Shown one piece after another: positions 14,104-25,300 of a DNA stretch of 27,471 nucleotides. Under the pieces are notes generated by a model, which did no database searches, was not told the DNA's origin, and was given only the letters and a program-made list of their open reading frames with translations. A program made the position numbers and the translations under genes. The stretch comes from a virus. Where the stretch lies: IMG/VR virus record IMGVR_UViG_3300035487_000021, positions 1 to 27,471 of that record; one strand, given 5' to 3'. How positions within the stretch are numbered: the stretch's first letter is position 1; every line of letters begins with the position of its first letter.

Positions 14104-16500
14104 ATGCGTATAGAAGGTACTTATAAAACACCTATTCATGGTATTAGTACATTAGCACCAAGAAATAGAGCAGACGGTCAAGCAGAGTTACAAGTGAATT
14201 TAAGGTCTGACCCAGTACAAAAGTTAACACGTCGTCCGTCGTTAGTATATAAAGAGTACCTTGGAACTGCATTTTACACACCAGACAAAATGAAATACCA
14301 TGAGTATACAAAAGATGGGCAATTATTTAGAATTATACTTAATACAGATAATGGTTACATAAACTGTTATAAAGGTAGTACAATATCATTGGCATCTACA
14401 GTAGGTCAGTTCTATTTACCTAACGGTAATATAGAGATGAAAACTATTGAGAATACTACTTATGTATTAAACAAGAATAAAATTGTTGAGATGTCTACAG
14501 CAGTCGATGCGAGTACACCAAAAACTACACACATAAACGTTACCGCAGCATTAAACTATGGTGAAAGTATATCAGTAGGTCTTGGTAGTACAGGTGATTC
14601 ACCAAAGCTTCTTATAACATACTCAGTACCAGATTTAACAGTAGACCTTGATTATGACACAGCAGACAAAGCAAGAGCTACATCAGCAGTAGCAGAAGGT
14701 TTAGTAGCAGCTCTAAACTCTACCACAGCTTTCAATACCTTGTATAAAGCAGCATCAACAGGTTCGTCAGTATTAATAGCGCATAAGACACTAGACGAAT
14801 GGGTTCCCGTGTATATTGAAACAGGTCAAGGCGATAGAAGTGTAAAGTTATTTAGTGAGACTATAGAAGAAACAGATGGTTTACCTTTGTTTGCACATCA
14901 CGGTACACGTATAACAGTCAAACCTAATCCAATCAGTGATAAAGGTACATTCTATTTACAAGCAGAGCGTGTCAATGACGCAGCAGTATTACCAACAACA
15001 GAATTCTATGCAGAAGAATGTGTGTGGGTAGAAACTCGTAGTGGTACTGAACCATACAAACTAAATGAACTTACATTACCATTGAAAATTGAATACGATT
15101 TAGATACAGATGCATTCACAATAAGTCAAACTGGTTGGAAAGAACGTCGTACAGGTGACGATGAATCATGTCCCGCACCAGAGTTTGTTGGTGAGCGGTT
15201 ATTAGATATTGGGCACTTCCAAAATAGATTAGTAGTAGCTTCAAAAGGCATGGTATTCATGACTGAGACAGATGACTATGATAATTGGTGGAAAGCTTCA
15301 GCTCTTAAATTACTAGTCTCAGACCCAGTAAGTATTGGTTCTAGTGCAGTAGATACAGAAGATATTGAACGTATAACAAACCATAACAGAGACTTACTAT
15401 TAATATCTCCTAATGGTCAGTTTAAGATTGACGGTAATGTAGCTGTAACACCACAGAGTGTAAGTATGCCAAAGGTATCTTCATTTGAGTGTGCTATAAA
15501 CGTACCACCAGTGTCTATGGGTACAAGTGTACGTATTGCAATTAATCAAGGAGAGTCAGCTGGTGTATTAGATTACACAACTAAGGCTGCAACCGAACAA
15601 GAACGTGGTGACCTTACAACAAAGCATGTTGTAGGACTGATTAAAGGTACTATTACTAAAATGGTTGGTAGTGTAAACTCCAACATGTTAGCTGTAATGT
15701 CTGACTTAGGTGGTAACAATACTGTTTACGTGTTTGAACAATATGATGACCGTGGTAAAATTCTACAAAACTCGTGGAGTACTTGGGAGTTCCCAGACGA
15801 CATTGAGGTAATTGATTTAATATTCAAAGATAGTAAATTACGGATTATAACAAATCATAGTAGCGTAATATCTGAATATGAGATAGATTTATACTCACGT
15901 GTAGTTGCTGGTAACAATGAAGTCTTCTTAGACTACTTTCTTGAGTTACAATCTACAAACGGTCTTTGGGTGGTACTACCGACAAACTACCCTGTACATA
16001 CTGATTTAGTATGTGTCCGTGGTAATGGTGCGGAATTTGAATTATTCCCTGCAACATTTAATAAATACATAAATACGTTAAGTTTTACCGAACCACTAAC
16101 TCCAAATGGTTTGCCTTGTAAAGTGTATGTAGGTGTACCAATTACAGCACGGTACATTCCTACACGTCCATTTCGACGGGAAGAATCAGGTCTAGTTATT
16201 ACAACTGACCGTGTACGTGTTGCTAGATGGCATTTAAATGTAGTGGATACTCATGAAGTAACTATGCGAATTGACTCAGACTATGTTCAACTAGACGACC
16301 AACTATTTCAAGGTAGGGTCGTAGGACGCAACGGTAATATCATTGGTGAAAAAACAGCATACACAGGTGACGTAACATTTAGTTATTCACAAGATGCTAG
16401 TTTAGCTAAAGTAGAATTCAGAACTGAAGGTTACTTAGGATTAACAATTGCTGGCATCTCATGGGATGGTCAGTATTATAAAACAAGTGGGAGAATGTAA
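14104..16500 (+). CDS. Tail tubular protein B (nozzle), T7 gp12-like
   Basis: The 798-aa product (T7 gp12: 794 aa) is the nozzle that closes the short tail. The N-terminal GTYKTPIHGISTLAPRNRADGQAELQVNLRSDPVQKLTRRP segment is the family signature (genome-wide conserved GVSQ/QP..RRP-type start), and the rest is beta-strand-rich, as expected for a propeller with inserted domains. AAGGA overlaps the preceding stop, and its stop overlaps the next start (TAATG). Confidence 0.95.
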   Translation: MRIEGTYKTPIHGISTLAPRNRADGQAELQVNLRSDPVQKLTRRPSLVYKEYLGTAFYTPDKMKYHEYTKDGQLFRIILNTDNGYINCYKGSTISLASTVGQFYLPNGNIEMKTIENTTYVLNKNKIVEMSTAVDASTPKTTHINVTAALNYGESISVGLGSTGDSPKLLITYSVPDLTVDLDYDTADKARATSAVAEGLVAALNSTTAFNTLYKAASTGSSVLIAHKTLDEWVPVYIETGQGDRSVKLFSETIEETDGLPLFAHHGTRITVKPNPISDKGTFYLQAERVNDAAVLPTTEFYAEECVWVETRSGTEPYKLNELTLPLKIEYDLDTDAFTISQTGWKERRTGDDESCPAPEFVGERLLDIGHFQNRLVVASKGMVFMTETDDYDNWWKASALKLLVSDPVSIGSSAVDTEDIERITNHNRDLLLISPNGQFKIDGNVAVTPQSVSMPKVSSFECAINVPPVSMGTSVRIAINQGESAGVLDYTTKAATEQERGDLTTKHVVGLIKGTITKMVGSVNSNMLAVMSDLGGNNTVYVFEQYDDRGKILQNSWSTWEFPDDIEVIDLIFKDSKLRIITNHSSVISEYEIDLYSRVVAGNNEVFLDYFLELQSTNGLWVVLPTNYPVHTDLVCVRGNGAEFELFPATFNKYINTLSFTEPLTPNGLPCKVYVGVPITARYIPTRPFRREESGLVITTDRVRVARWHLNVVDTHEVTMRIDSDYVQLDDQLFQGRVVGRNGNIIGEKTAYTGDVTFSYSQDASLAKVEFRTEGYLGLTIAGISWDGQYYKTSGRM

Positions 16501-17108
16501 TGTCCGTATATGCTGGAGCAGTACAGTCTGGTATAGGGTTCGCATCATTAGCAGCTGGTGTTGATACAGCAGAGACAGCAGCAGCTTACAACGCAGCGTT
16601 TCAAACGTTGTCAACTAAGATTGCTGCATCTAATGCTAGGTCAGCAGGGGAGAGAAATATCTCCGCTGTTAACCAAGATAAGATAACATCCAATACCAAG
16701 ATTAGACAACAACAAGATGAAGCTGAAGCAAATGCTAAAGTATCCGCTGCAATGGCAGGTGCTAAAGGTGCAAGTGTAGATGCTACAATACAACAAACAG
16801 AAGTAAACGAGTCTCATGCACTTGCAGCTAGTAATAAAGCAGCTGGTCAACGCACTGAACAACTTAAAGCAGGTATCTATAATGCTTCAATGACGTTACA
16901 ATCACGAGTAGAGAAGCCAAAATCTTCATTCTTAGGTGACGTATTAAACGCAGCATCTTCATTTGAAATGAGTGACATCACAGATACTAAAGCCGCATTT
17001 AAAACAATGGGTATAGGTCAAGATGCTTCATTAATATCACAGGCTGATAGAGACTTCGATGATATGTTCGCAGATACGTATGAAGATGCAGGTACATTAA
17101 AAATATAG
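16500..17108 (+). CDS. Internal virion (ejection) protein, T7 gp14-like
   Basis: The 202-aa protein (T7 gp14: 196 aa) is in the gp14 position, coupled to tail tubular B by a TAATG overlap. It has an N-terminal apolar stretch (residues 4-20, YAGAVQSGIGFASLAAG) that could insert in a membrane, a long alanine/glutamine-rich helical body, and a short acidic tail. In T7, gp14 leaves the head first and forms a pore in the outer membrane for the DNA conduit. Assignment is by position, size and composition. Confidence 0.85.
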   Translation: MSVYAGAVQSGIGFASLAAGVDTAETAAAYNAAFQTLSTKIAASNARSAGERNISAVNQDKITSNTKIRQQQDEAEANAKVSAAMAGAKGASVDATIQQTEVNESHALAASNKAAGQRTEQLKAGIYNASMTLQSRVEKPKSSFLGDVLNAASSFEMSDITDTKAAFKTMGIGQDASLISQADRDFDDMFADTYEDAGTLKI

Positions 17109-17117
17109 GGGTAGAAC

Positions 17118-19367
17118 ATGGCTGAATTCGGTCAACCGTCAAGAACGGCAACAAGTGATGCAAATGCTGGCGTAGTTAATGCACCAGCACAACGAGAGGT
17201 AGCTAGAACGTCTGTATCTCAAAACGTACGTACAGCAGGAGCCTTAGACGCACCACTGAAGAATGTCGGTTCTGCCCTTGGTGGTAGCTTCGTTCGTATG
17301 TTGAAGAAGAACACAGAGAACGTCAGAGCACAACAAGTACTAGATGCGTCTCTTCGTCAAGGGTCTGACAATGCAATCAATGCTATTGACTCTGAGAAGA
17401 AACGTACTGGTTGGGAGAAAGCTCTTTATGGTGAAGAGAACCCAGAGTATCGTTCAGCACAACAAAGAGCAGTTGGTAATAATATCCAACAAGCTTATTT
17501 AGAACAAGCAAATAAAATATCTGAGTTTGCAGGTGAATCTCAAGAAGAGTATCAAGGACGGCTACGTGCTGGTCTTGATGTACAACTAAAGAAGTATCCT
17601 AATGACCCAGAGACTCAACAATTAATTACTGAACACTGGTCTAAAGCATCAGAAAAGTTAGTAACACAACAAGCCAAAGACCACTATGGTCATAACTTAG
17701 CACAACAACGTGAGACAGTTAAGAATGGTGTCCGTGGTACATTTGATGTATTTACTACTGAATCTAAGAACATTCATACTGAGAAAGAAGCTCTTGCATT
17801 CGCACAGAACGCTGGTGACTTCTTTAATATGCGCGCCAAACCAGCTGATATGGATGCAGGTGCTTACCGTGGTGTTGTAAATGAAGAGTTAATCTATTCA
17901 TTACAATCAGGTAACATCGGTGCTTATAACATGGCTAAAGACCACGGTTGGTTAGATAACTTGAATACTAAAGAACAAGCTAAGTTTCAAACAGCTCGTA
18001 ATGCGTATGATGTTAAAGCAAATCATGGTATAGCTCTGACAAGCGCAGAAGCAAATTTAGCGGCAGCTGATGCTGTAACTATAGAAGATATTCAAACTAT
18101 AGTAGCGCAAGGTGAAGCAACTATAGCTTCCCATGAAGAACGTTCATCAGGTTCAGACAAATCTAAAGTTGCGTTGGCTAAAGCTAGACTAGCTTTAAAG
18201 AAAGCTTATAATAAAGCTATCGTCGAAGCCTCAGAAAAGCAAGTTAAAATAGACCGTGCAAATGATATACTAGAAGCGGAGACAACTAACGACGCTGGTA
18301 TGAAATTTGAATTAAATGCTACAAACGCAGAGCAAGCTGCGGCAGCTAGTACTATGTTTGTAAACACTATAGAAAATGTAACAGGACAAGAAGACCTTAA
18401 AGCTTCTGACGCTATAAAAGAAATACTAGCCGACCCTGTTAACGTAGGTTCTAAAGCAGTACAACAATGGGGTGAAAGTAACTTAGATGCTGGATACTTA
18501 AAGATAATTGGTCAACAATATACAACAGGGTACGCTTCAAGTGCTATGTTAGATGAAAACGACCAACCAACTGAAGTAGCTACAAAAACTATGGACTTAC
18601 TATCTCAATTTGAACAAAAGGATTTACAAAAGTTCCAAAAACAGATGGGTGAACATTACGATGATTATCTACTAGTTAAAGAGGGACAACAAGGTGGTTT
18701 AACTAGTGGTATGATTAAAGAGAAGATTGATGCGTTTCATGAATCAATTGGTAACAAGGATATGTACGCAGTCAATTGGCCTGAGTCTCTTACACAAGGT
18801 AAGACTAAACGTGACTATGTATCTCAATTAGTAGAGGACTACACAAAAAGTTATCCTACTGGTACTGATGTAGGTAGACATGTTGAGACATATCTGAAAG
18901 CTCTTACACATGCTAAGGGTGATCATAGACAAGCTAAAGATGCTCTACGTAACTCGGTAAAGAATAAATCTGAAGTGTATAATGGTAGAGTTATCCATAA
19001 TGCCGATAAGATTAATGACCAGTTAGAAAAGTATACATTACCATTGTTATTAACACAAATGGAAAGACCTGAAAATAATGCGTCAATTGGTATTATTGCA
19101 GCAGGTCTAGGTGGTTCAGAAGATGCTAATGGTAACCCCATCAGAACTTTTAAAGAGTTAGGTCAAGTAGATTACGAGGTGTCAGTAGACGGTGGATTGT
19201 GGGTGAAAAGCCCTAAGTTCATAAGTCCTGTACATGTATCAAGTAATACAGTAAAATTACTAGAAGAGTATATCATACAAAACCAAAACGAAATAGCTAT
19301 GGAAAAGCAAATAAAGAAACTCGCTCTACTCAAAAAAGGGTTAGGTGATTATTCAACAATACACTAA
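17118..19367 (+). CDS. Internal virion (ejection) protein, T7 gp15-like
   Basis: The 749-aa protein is almost the length of T7 gp15 (747 aa) and lies in the same position between gp14- and gp16-like genes. It is mostly alpha-helical, hydrophilic and without membrane segments or recognised catalytic motifs, as expected for the periplasmic tube subunit of the ejectosome. The start at 17118 follows GGGG just after the gp14-like stop. The gene ends with tandem stops TAA TAG, the second of which is part of the next gene's ribosome-binding site. Confidence 0.85.
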   Translation: MAEFGQPSRTATSDANAGVVNAPAQREVARTSVSQNVRTAGALDAPLKNVGSALGGSFVRMLKKNTENVRAQQVLDASLRQGSDNAINAIDSEKKRTGWEKALYGEENPEYRSAQQRAVGNNIQQAYLEQANKISEFAGESQEEYQGRLRAGLDVQLKKYPNDPETQQLITEHWSKASEKLVTQQAKDHYGHNLAQQRETVKNGVRGTFDVFTTESKNIHTEKEALAFAQNAGDFFNMRAKPADMDAGAYRGVVNEELIYSLQSGNIGAYNMAKDHGWLDNLNTKEQAKFQTARNAYDVKANHGIALTSAEANLAAADAVTIEDIQTIVAQGEATIASHEERSSGSDKSKVALAKARLALKKAYNKAIVEASEKQVKIDRANDILEAETTNDAGMKFELNATNAEQAAAASTMFVNTIENVTGQEDLKASDAIKEILADPVNVGSKAVQQWGESNLDAGYLKIIGQQYTTGYASSAMLDENDQPTEVATKTMDLLSQFEQKDLQKFQKQMGEHYDDYLLVKEGQQGGLTSGMIKEKIDAFHESIGNKDMYAVNWPESLTQGKTKRDYVSQLVEDYTKSYPTGTDVGRHVETYLKALTHAKGDHRQAKDALRNSVKNKSEVYNGRVIHNADKINDQLEKYTLPLLLTQMERPENNASIGIIAAGLGGSEDANGNPIRTFKELGQVDYEVSVDGGLWVKSPKFISPVHVSSNTVKLLEEYIIQNQNEIAMEKQIKKLALLKKGLGDYSTIH

Positions 19368-19378
19368 TAGGAGACAAC

Positions 19379-22300
19379 ATGTCTGAAATTACACGCGTAG
19401 TAGACGGTGACACGTTTAAGTTAAAAAATGAAGACATGAACTCTACTAGTGAGGGTCAAAGTCAACGTTTAGGTTTTACACAAGTAGGCGAAAGCGTACA
19501 CCAAGATGAAAGTAAGAATACAGCGAAAGGTAAAAAAGCATCACAGTTCATGAAGGACGTTGTGGGTGCTGACGACCCAGAAGGTATACAGAATGTTGAG
19601 ACAGTCCGTAACACTGGAGTAGACCACTATGGTCGCTCCGTGGGTGGGGCGCAGAAGAACATACATGGACAACCTATAGATTTAGCTTTGGTTCAAATGG
19701 ACCAAGGTTATTCTAAGTATTATAATAAGTTTGGTGTAGAGAAAGACCCAGCAATGCACGATGCTTATAAAGAGTATTACGCTAAAAATAGCCCTTACCA
19801 ACATGGTGAGTTTAGAAAGAACATGTCTAAAAAAGACTACAGTTACATACAAAATGCTCAGAAAGAATTCTCTGAAGTTCATGCTAGGTTCCAAGACAAA
19901 GACGCAACACGCGAAGAAATGGACCAAGCAACATATAACTTGTACAAAGACCCTAAGATGGTGGCACACTTCCGTTATACCAACGCAGGTTGGAACGAAA
20001 CTTTAACACCATCGACTGCATCTAGTTCTGATAAAGATATGATACAGTTTATGTTACAAGACCCAGAGTTATCAAAGTTATATAACAAAGCTGTACGTAA
20101 CGGACATTTAGGGCAAACCAAACGTCCCGAAAGAGAAACATCTTTCTGGCAAAACCTAGAAGCTTCTGCAAGTCAGTTTAATAGTATTTCTAACTTTAAG
20201 GATACGTTAGACTTATCTAAAGCTAGAAGTCATACAAAAGATTATGATTTACCTAAAGAACAAATAACTAAAGGTGTAGACCCTAAATACCATTCAAAGC
20301 TAATAGAAGAAGCTGATGAATACGGTGGTGCTTCCGCATTAATTATGCGTGACCAGATGATTGAAGATGTAGCTAACAATACAATAATAGATAACCTACC
20401 GTGGTACTCACAAATTGGTTATGGTATACCTGTAATGTTAGCAGACCCACTAGCTGTAATACCAGCAGCAGGTATAGCTAAGGGTATCGCAGCATTTGGT
20501 AAAGCAACTTCTACGTTCCAAGGAACACGTTTATGGGCGCAGTCACAAGCATTTACTAATACATCTAAAGCAGCCGCATGGACAGCAGCGGGTATCACAG
20601 AAACAACTATACAAAGTTTACCTAGGTTAACAGGTGACCATACGTATACACCAAGAGACTTAGCAATGGACGCTATGGTAGGTGGTGCACTTGGTGTTGT
20701 TTTGGGTAGTGTAGTAACAGGTGTTCAGTATAGTAATGCGAAGTATAAAGCTAATCAGAAACTCATACGTGAGATGGATGAACACATAGAAAACCCTGAT
20801 GCTCCTAGATACAATAGTGAGGTTAATTACTCACATCAAGAAACAGCTACTAACGCTGGTAACTCACAAGCCACAGTTCATGATTGGACGGCAGAGAGTA
20901 ACCCAGTACCTAGCCGTGTAACTACTAAGTTTGATGAAGAAGTATCTGAATGGAAAGCTGGTGGTCCAGCACCTACAGTAGTTGATAACACACTACCAAA
21001 CGCGCCTCTTACAGGTAAGTCAGTTTCAGAAATGAAGTTTACTCCTTGGGCAGCTATATCAGTAGTGTCAACAGCAGGGTTCCAAGCAGCTGGTCGTAAG
21101 ATTCGTAACCTGTTTCCTAAAGACTCACCTATGAACATTCTTATTAATAGGCAGATTGGTCACAATGATAAAGCAGGACTTGAAACAGTTAAGTCACAAA
21201 CAGCTTTAACTAAAGAACTACGTGAAGCAGAAATAGAACTTGAGACGGGTAAACTAGATAAGTCTGAAACTAAAGAGATGATAGTTGATATTAAGCGTGA
21301 GCTACTTGAGGTTGATGCAGCAGTTAAACTTACTCATGAAATCAACTCAGAGATACTACACTTAGCTTCAGTATACCCAGATGGTAAAGTACCAGCTGAC
21401 GTTATGAAGACAATCAGAGGAGTCATGTACACACAGAAAGACGTTAGACAAGTTAACGTTATGGACCAAGTACTACAAGGTAAGACTACAGACCCAACAC
21501 AATTACTAGGTGACTATGTAGAAACACTTAAAAAGTTACCTGAGTTTGAAGGTAATGTACCTGCGCCTAAGAAAGAACTAGACTTCATTCACGAGTTTGA
21601 AGACATAATCAACATGGAACGTAAAGTAGATAAAGATGATTTATTTACACTAACTCAAGGTATCAGTAAAGAAGTATCTTGGATTAAAGATATGGTTGAG
21701 ATGAACAAACTTGCTCGTAAGTCTAAAGATGCAGCATTTAAAGAACAAGTAGAACAGTTAAATGGTATTGTAGCAGCTCGTTTAAAGCAAGCTGACGATG
21801 GTGACTTTGGTGGACATAGAGCAGGTACAGCTGATATAACAGCACCGTCTATACTCAAACAACGTACTAAACCATTTGGTAAGAAGAAACTGTCTGGTCC
21901 TGAGATTATAGCTCAAATGAAGAAAGAAGGTTTCACTTCAGAAAGAGGTGTACCAACTTCCGCTGCGTATAAGAAGCGTTTCGCTGAACTACGTAAAGAG
22001 ACTGTAGCTATATCTAGAGAAGTACAAGGAGTAGGTGACTTAAATAAAACTGAAAGTGATGTATATACTCAAGGTGTACGTGAAGGTGAAACTCACTACT
22101 CACTAGATGATAAACAAGCTGAGTTAGAGAAGTTAGAGAAAACACCTGACCTTGATTTTGAAGGTAGACAAGCTCTTGGTAAACTACGTGCTGAGTTAGA
22201 CCCAAAAAGCCAACAACTAACGACTGGTACAAAAACCGAAACAGAAGTTGACGCTGAGGATATTCTACCTCGTGACTTAAATCAGATTGACAGTGTAAAT

Positions 22301-25300
22301 GCATACAACACACCTACCAAAGCAAACTTAGAAAAGTTACGTAATAAACTACGTAGCATAAATAAGAAGAATGGTAGTACTAAAATAAGTGGTAAGAAAG
22401 AGAGTTTACAGCAACGTAAACGCCTTGCAGCTATCACTAAACGTGTTAAAGCAAACAAAGCTGTTACTGTACAACGTATGTTAGATAACGGTAACATGGC
22501 TGACTTAGTTGACGTTATTCGTGTATCCCATCAAGTAGCTGAAGAAGCAACATTAGCTAAACGAGTATTAGATGAGAAGAAACCAGCGAAACAAACGGAG
22601 ACAGTACAACCTGAAAGTAAGACATTAAGTAAAGCGGAGTACGTTGAAAACGCACAAGCACGTGTCGATACAGCCCAACAAAAACTAGTCGATGCTAACT
22701 CTCTATGGGAGAAACTAAAACAGGTAGCTAACGCAGTAGTCTATACTAAGAAACGGGCAGACGCAAAAGTAAAGGCATTAGTAAAATCTAACGCACCTTT
22801 AGCAGAACGCGCAGCCTTATTGAAACGTAATGACCTATGGAAAGCTGAACAAGAAGCACTAGATGTAGCAAGAACTACCGCAGTTAAAGCACAGAATGAC
22901 TTAAATGACGCTAACATGTTGTTAGACAACGTATCAAAATCAACAGACGATATTGATATGTCAAAACCTGTAACAGAAGCAGAAGTACATATTATGTATT
23001 CCGTTGATGTAAATAAGGTATTAACACCTAATGAGCAGATAGATATCCAAACTAGGATTGATGTAGCAGTAGATAAGAAAGTTAACAGTAGTGCTGAGAA
23101 AGTATCTATGGGTCTAGCTGAGTGGGTACGTAGTGGTGAAAAGAAACGTACTGAGTTAGCTAATAAAGTTACTGGTGCTACCGACTTCATTGGTCGTGCT
23201 ATAACTAGAATGACTAAAACAGTGGGTGCAATATTCATTGATTCAGACTTAACTAGTATGAAATTCTTCGGTTCTAGAGTTACAGAAGTAAGTCGTGGTT
23301 ACGGTGGTAACGCTAAACGCGCACCTACAGCTGGTACTATAACGTCAGCTACCCTAATGGAAAGTATCGTTAAGATTATTCCACAGTATCGTAAGATGAT
23401 TGATGCGTATGCTGAAAGTAAAGGTGCTGGTTCATTAGGTAGACTAAAAGCAAGAGAACGTGCTGGACAAGTTGACCCTAATGTAGATAAGTTTAACCGT
23501 GAGGTGTTCTTAGTACAAGAGTATCGTCGTCAAGGTAAACCTCTTCCAAAGGATGTACATAAGTCAGTAACAGACTTTGTAGACCAATGGGATTACTATA
23601 TGGACCATAACCATAACACCTTAGTTGATGCTGGTGTTGCAGGTTTCACAGCCGCACGTAAAGTTAAACACTACATCCCTCATATCTGGCAAACAGGTAA
23701 GTTCCGTGGTGCTATAACTAAACACGGTAGAGCTAAAGTTGAAGCTGCTTTATCAAAAGCCTATATGAATCTAAGTACAGATGCTAACATTGTACTAAAA
23801 GCCGATGCAGATGCACAAGCTACTAAACTGATTGATGACGTATTAAGTGATACTTACGTTAACAAAGACCAGTATAGCCCAGCTTTAGATGCGCGGTCTA
23901 GGGCCAGAACAGATTTAGATACTACAACTGAATTAGACGGTGTACGTATATTAGACTTACTAGATACGGAAGTAATCCAACTAGGCACTAAGTATAGTAA
24001 CCGTGTAGCAGGTTGGGTAGGTTTATCTAAAGCTACTAATGGTATGATAAACTCACAAGCTGACATTGATGTATTCAAAGAGAATATGATTGCGGAAGCT
24101 ATTGAGAAAGGTATCAACCCTAAGAAGTATGTGCAAATGTTTGAAGATACAATTGACCAGTTATTCGGTCGACCAACTAAAAATATGTTAGTAGATGGTA
24201 AAGGTCTTACACGTGAACTAAACGACATGAAAGATTTAGCAGCTACTACTAAAATGGGTGGTCTTGGTACAGCTCAATTATCTGAAACTGGTCAGACTAT
24301 AACTAGAATGGTTATGAACACATTCAGTGATGAGAAAATGGCTAAGAAAGTACTCTCTATGGGGCGTGGAAGCAAATCTGATAGCCTTCTATTAGACGAG
24401 ATTCAAAGCATTAGTAACATAACTGATGACATGGAATTCCTAGATAGACAGCAGACACATTTAGATACAGCAACCACTGACGAAGTTAGCGCAACAAGAA
24501 ACTTATCATTAAATATTGCTCACACAGCAACAGGTGGTAATTTAAAAGCAGAGGCATCTCGTGGACTAGGTAAACTATCTGGTTACAATATGATTCGTAG
24601 AGCACAGTCACGTGTTGTACAAGCAAGCTTTATGTTAGACATTGCTAATCACTTTACGAAAGGTAAAGGAGTAATGGGTAACGCTCGTATGGCTGATGTG
24701 GGTTTAACAGATACATTAGGTAAAAACCCTGCAATGGAAGCAGCTTTTAAGAAGTATGCTGAATTTGATGCAGATGGTGTGTTACAAAAGTTAAACATCA
24801 GTAAATGGGACAAAGCAGTTCGTGAAGAATTACAGTATGCTATGATTCGTGATGAAGCACAACAGATTCAACGTACTATGGTTGGAGAGTTACCACCGTG
24901 GATGAACAAACCTATTATGGGTTTAATCTTTCAATTTAGACAGATGCCAATAGTAGCTAACAGTAAATCGTTAGGTAGGTCATTAGCGTTTGCCGATAAA
25001 GAGGCGGTAACAGGTGTTATGTTAAACACAGCAATAGCAGGAATGGTACGCTACGCGAAATTTGCGGCATTAGGTACAGTAGCTAATGCACTTACAGGTG
25101 ACGTAAGTAAGCAAGTTGTAGTAACTGAAGAACAAACTCAAAAAACAAAATATATCACACCATTAGGGATATTTCCTGATATGGAAGATTTAGTTGTGGG
25201 TCGTAGTGGATTAAGTTCTATTAAAGACACAGAGAGTTCTTGGGATTTCATGCAAAATCAAGTACCAGTAACAGGTCTAATAAACGATTACTTTGAAGCA

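Noticed and set aside
18073-18131. Three ACTATAG strings within 60 bases, like the T7 promoter core
   Set aside because: They encode Thr-Ile pairs in the gp15-like gene and lack any shared flanking sequence; I could not find a conserved T7-type promoter repeat anywhere in the window.
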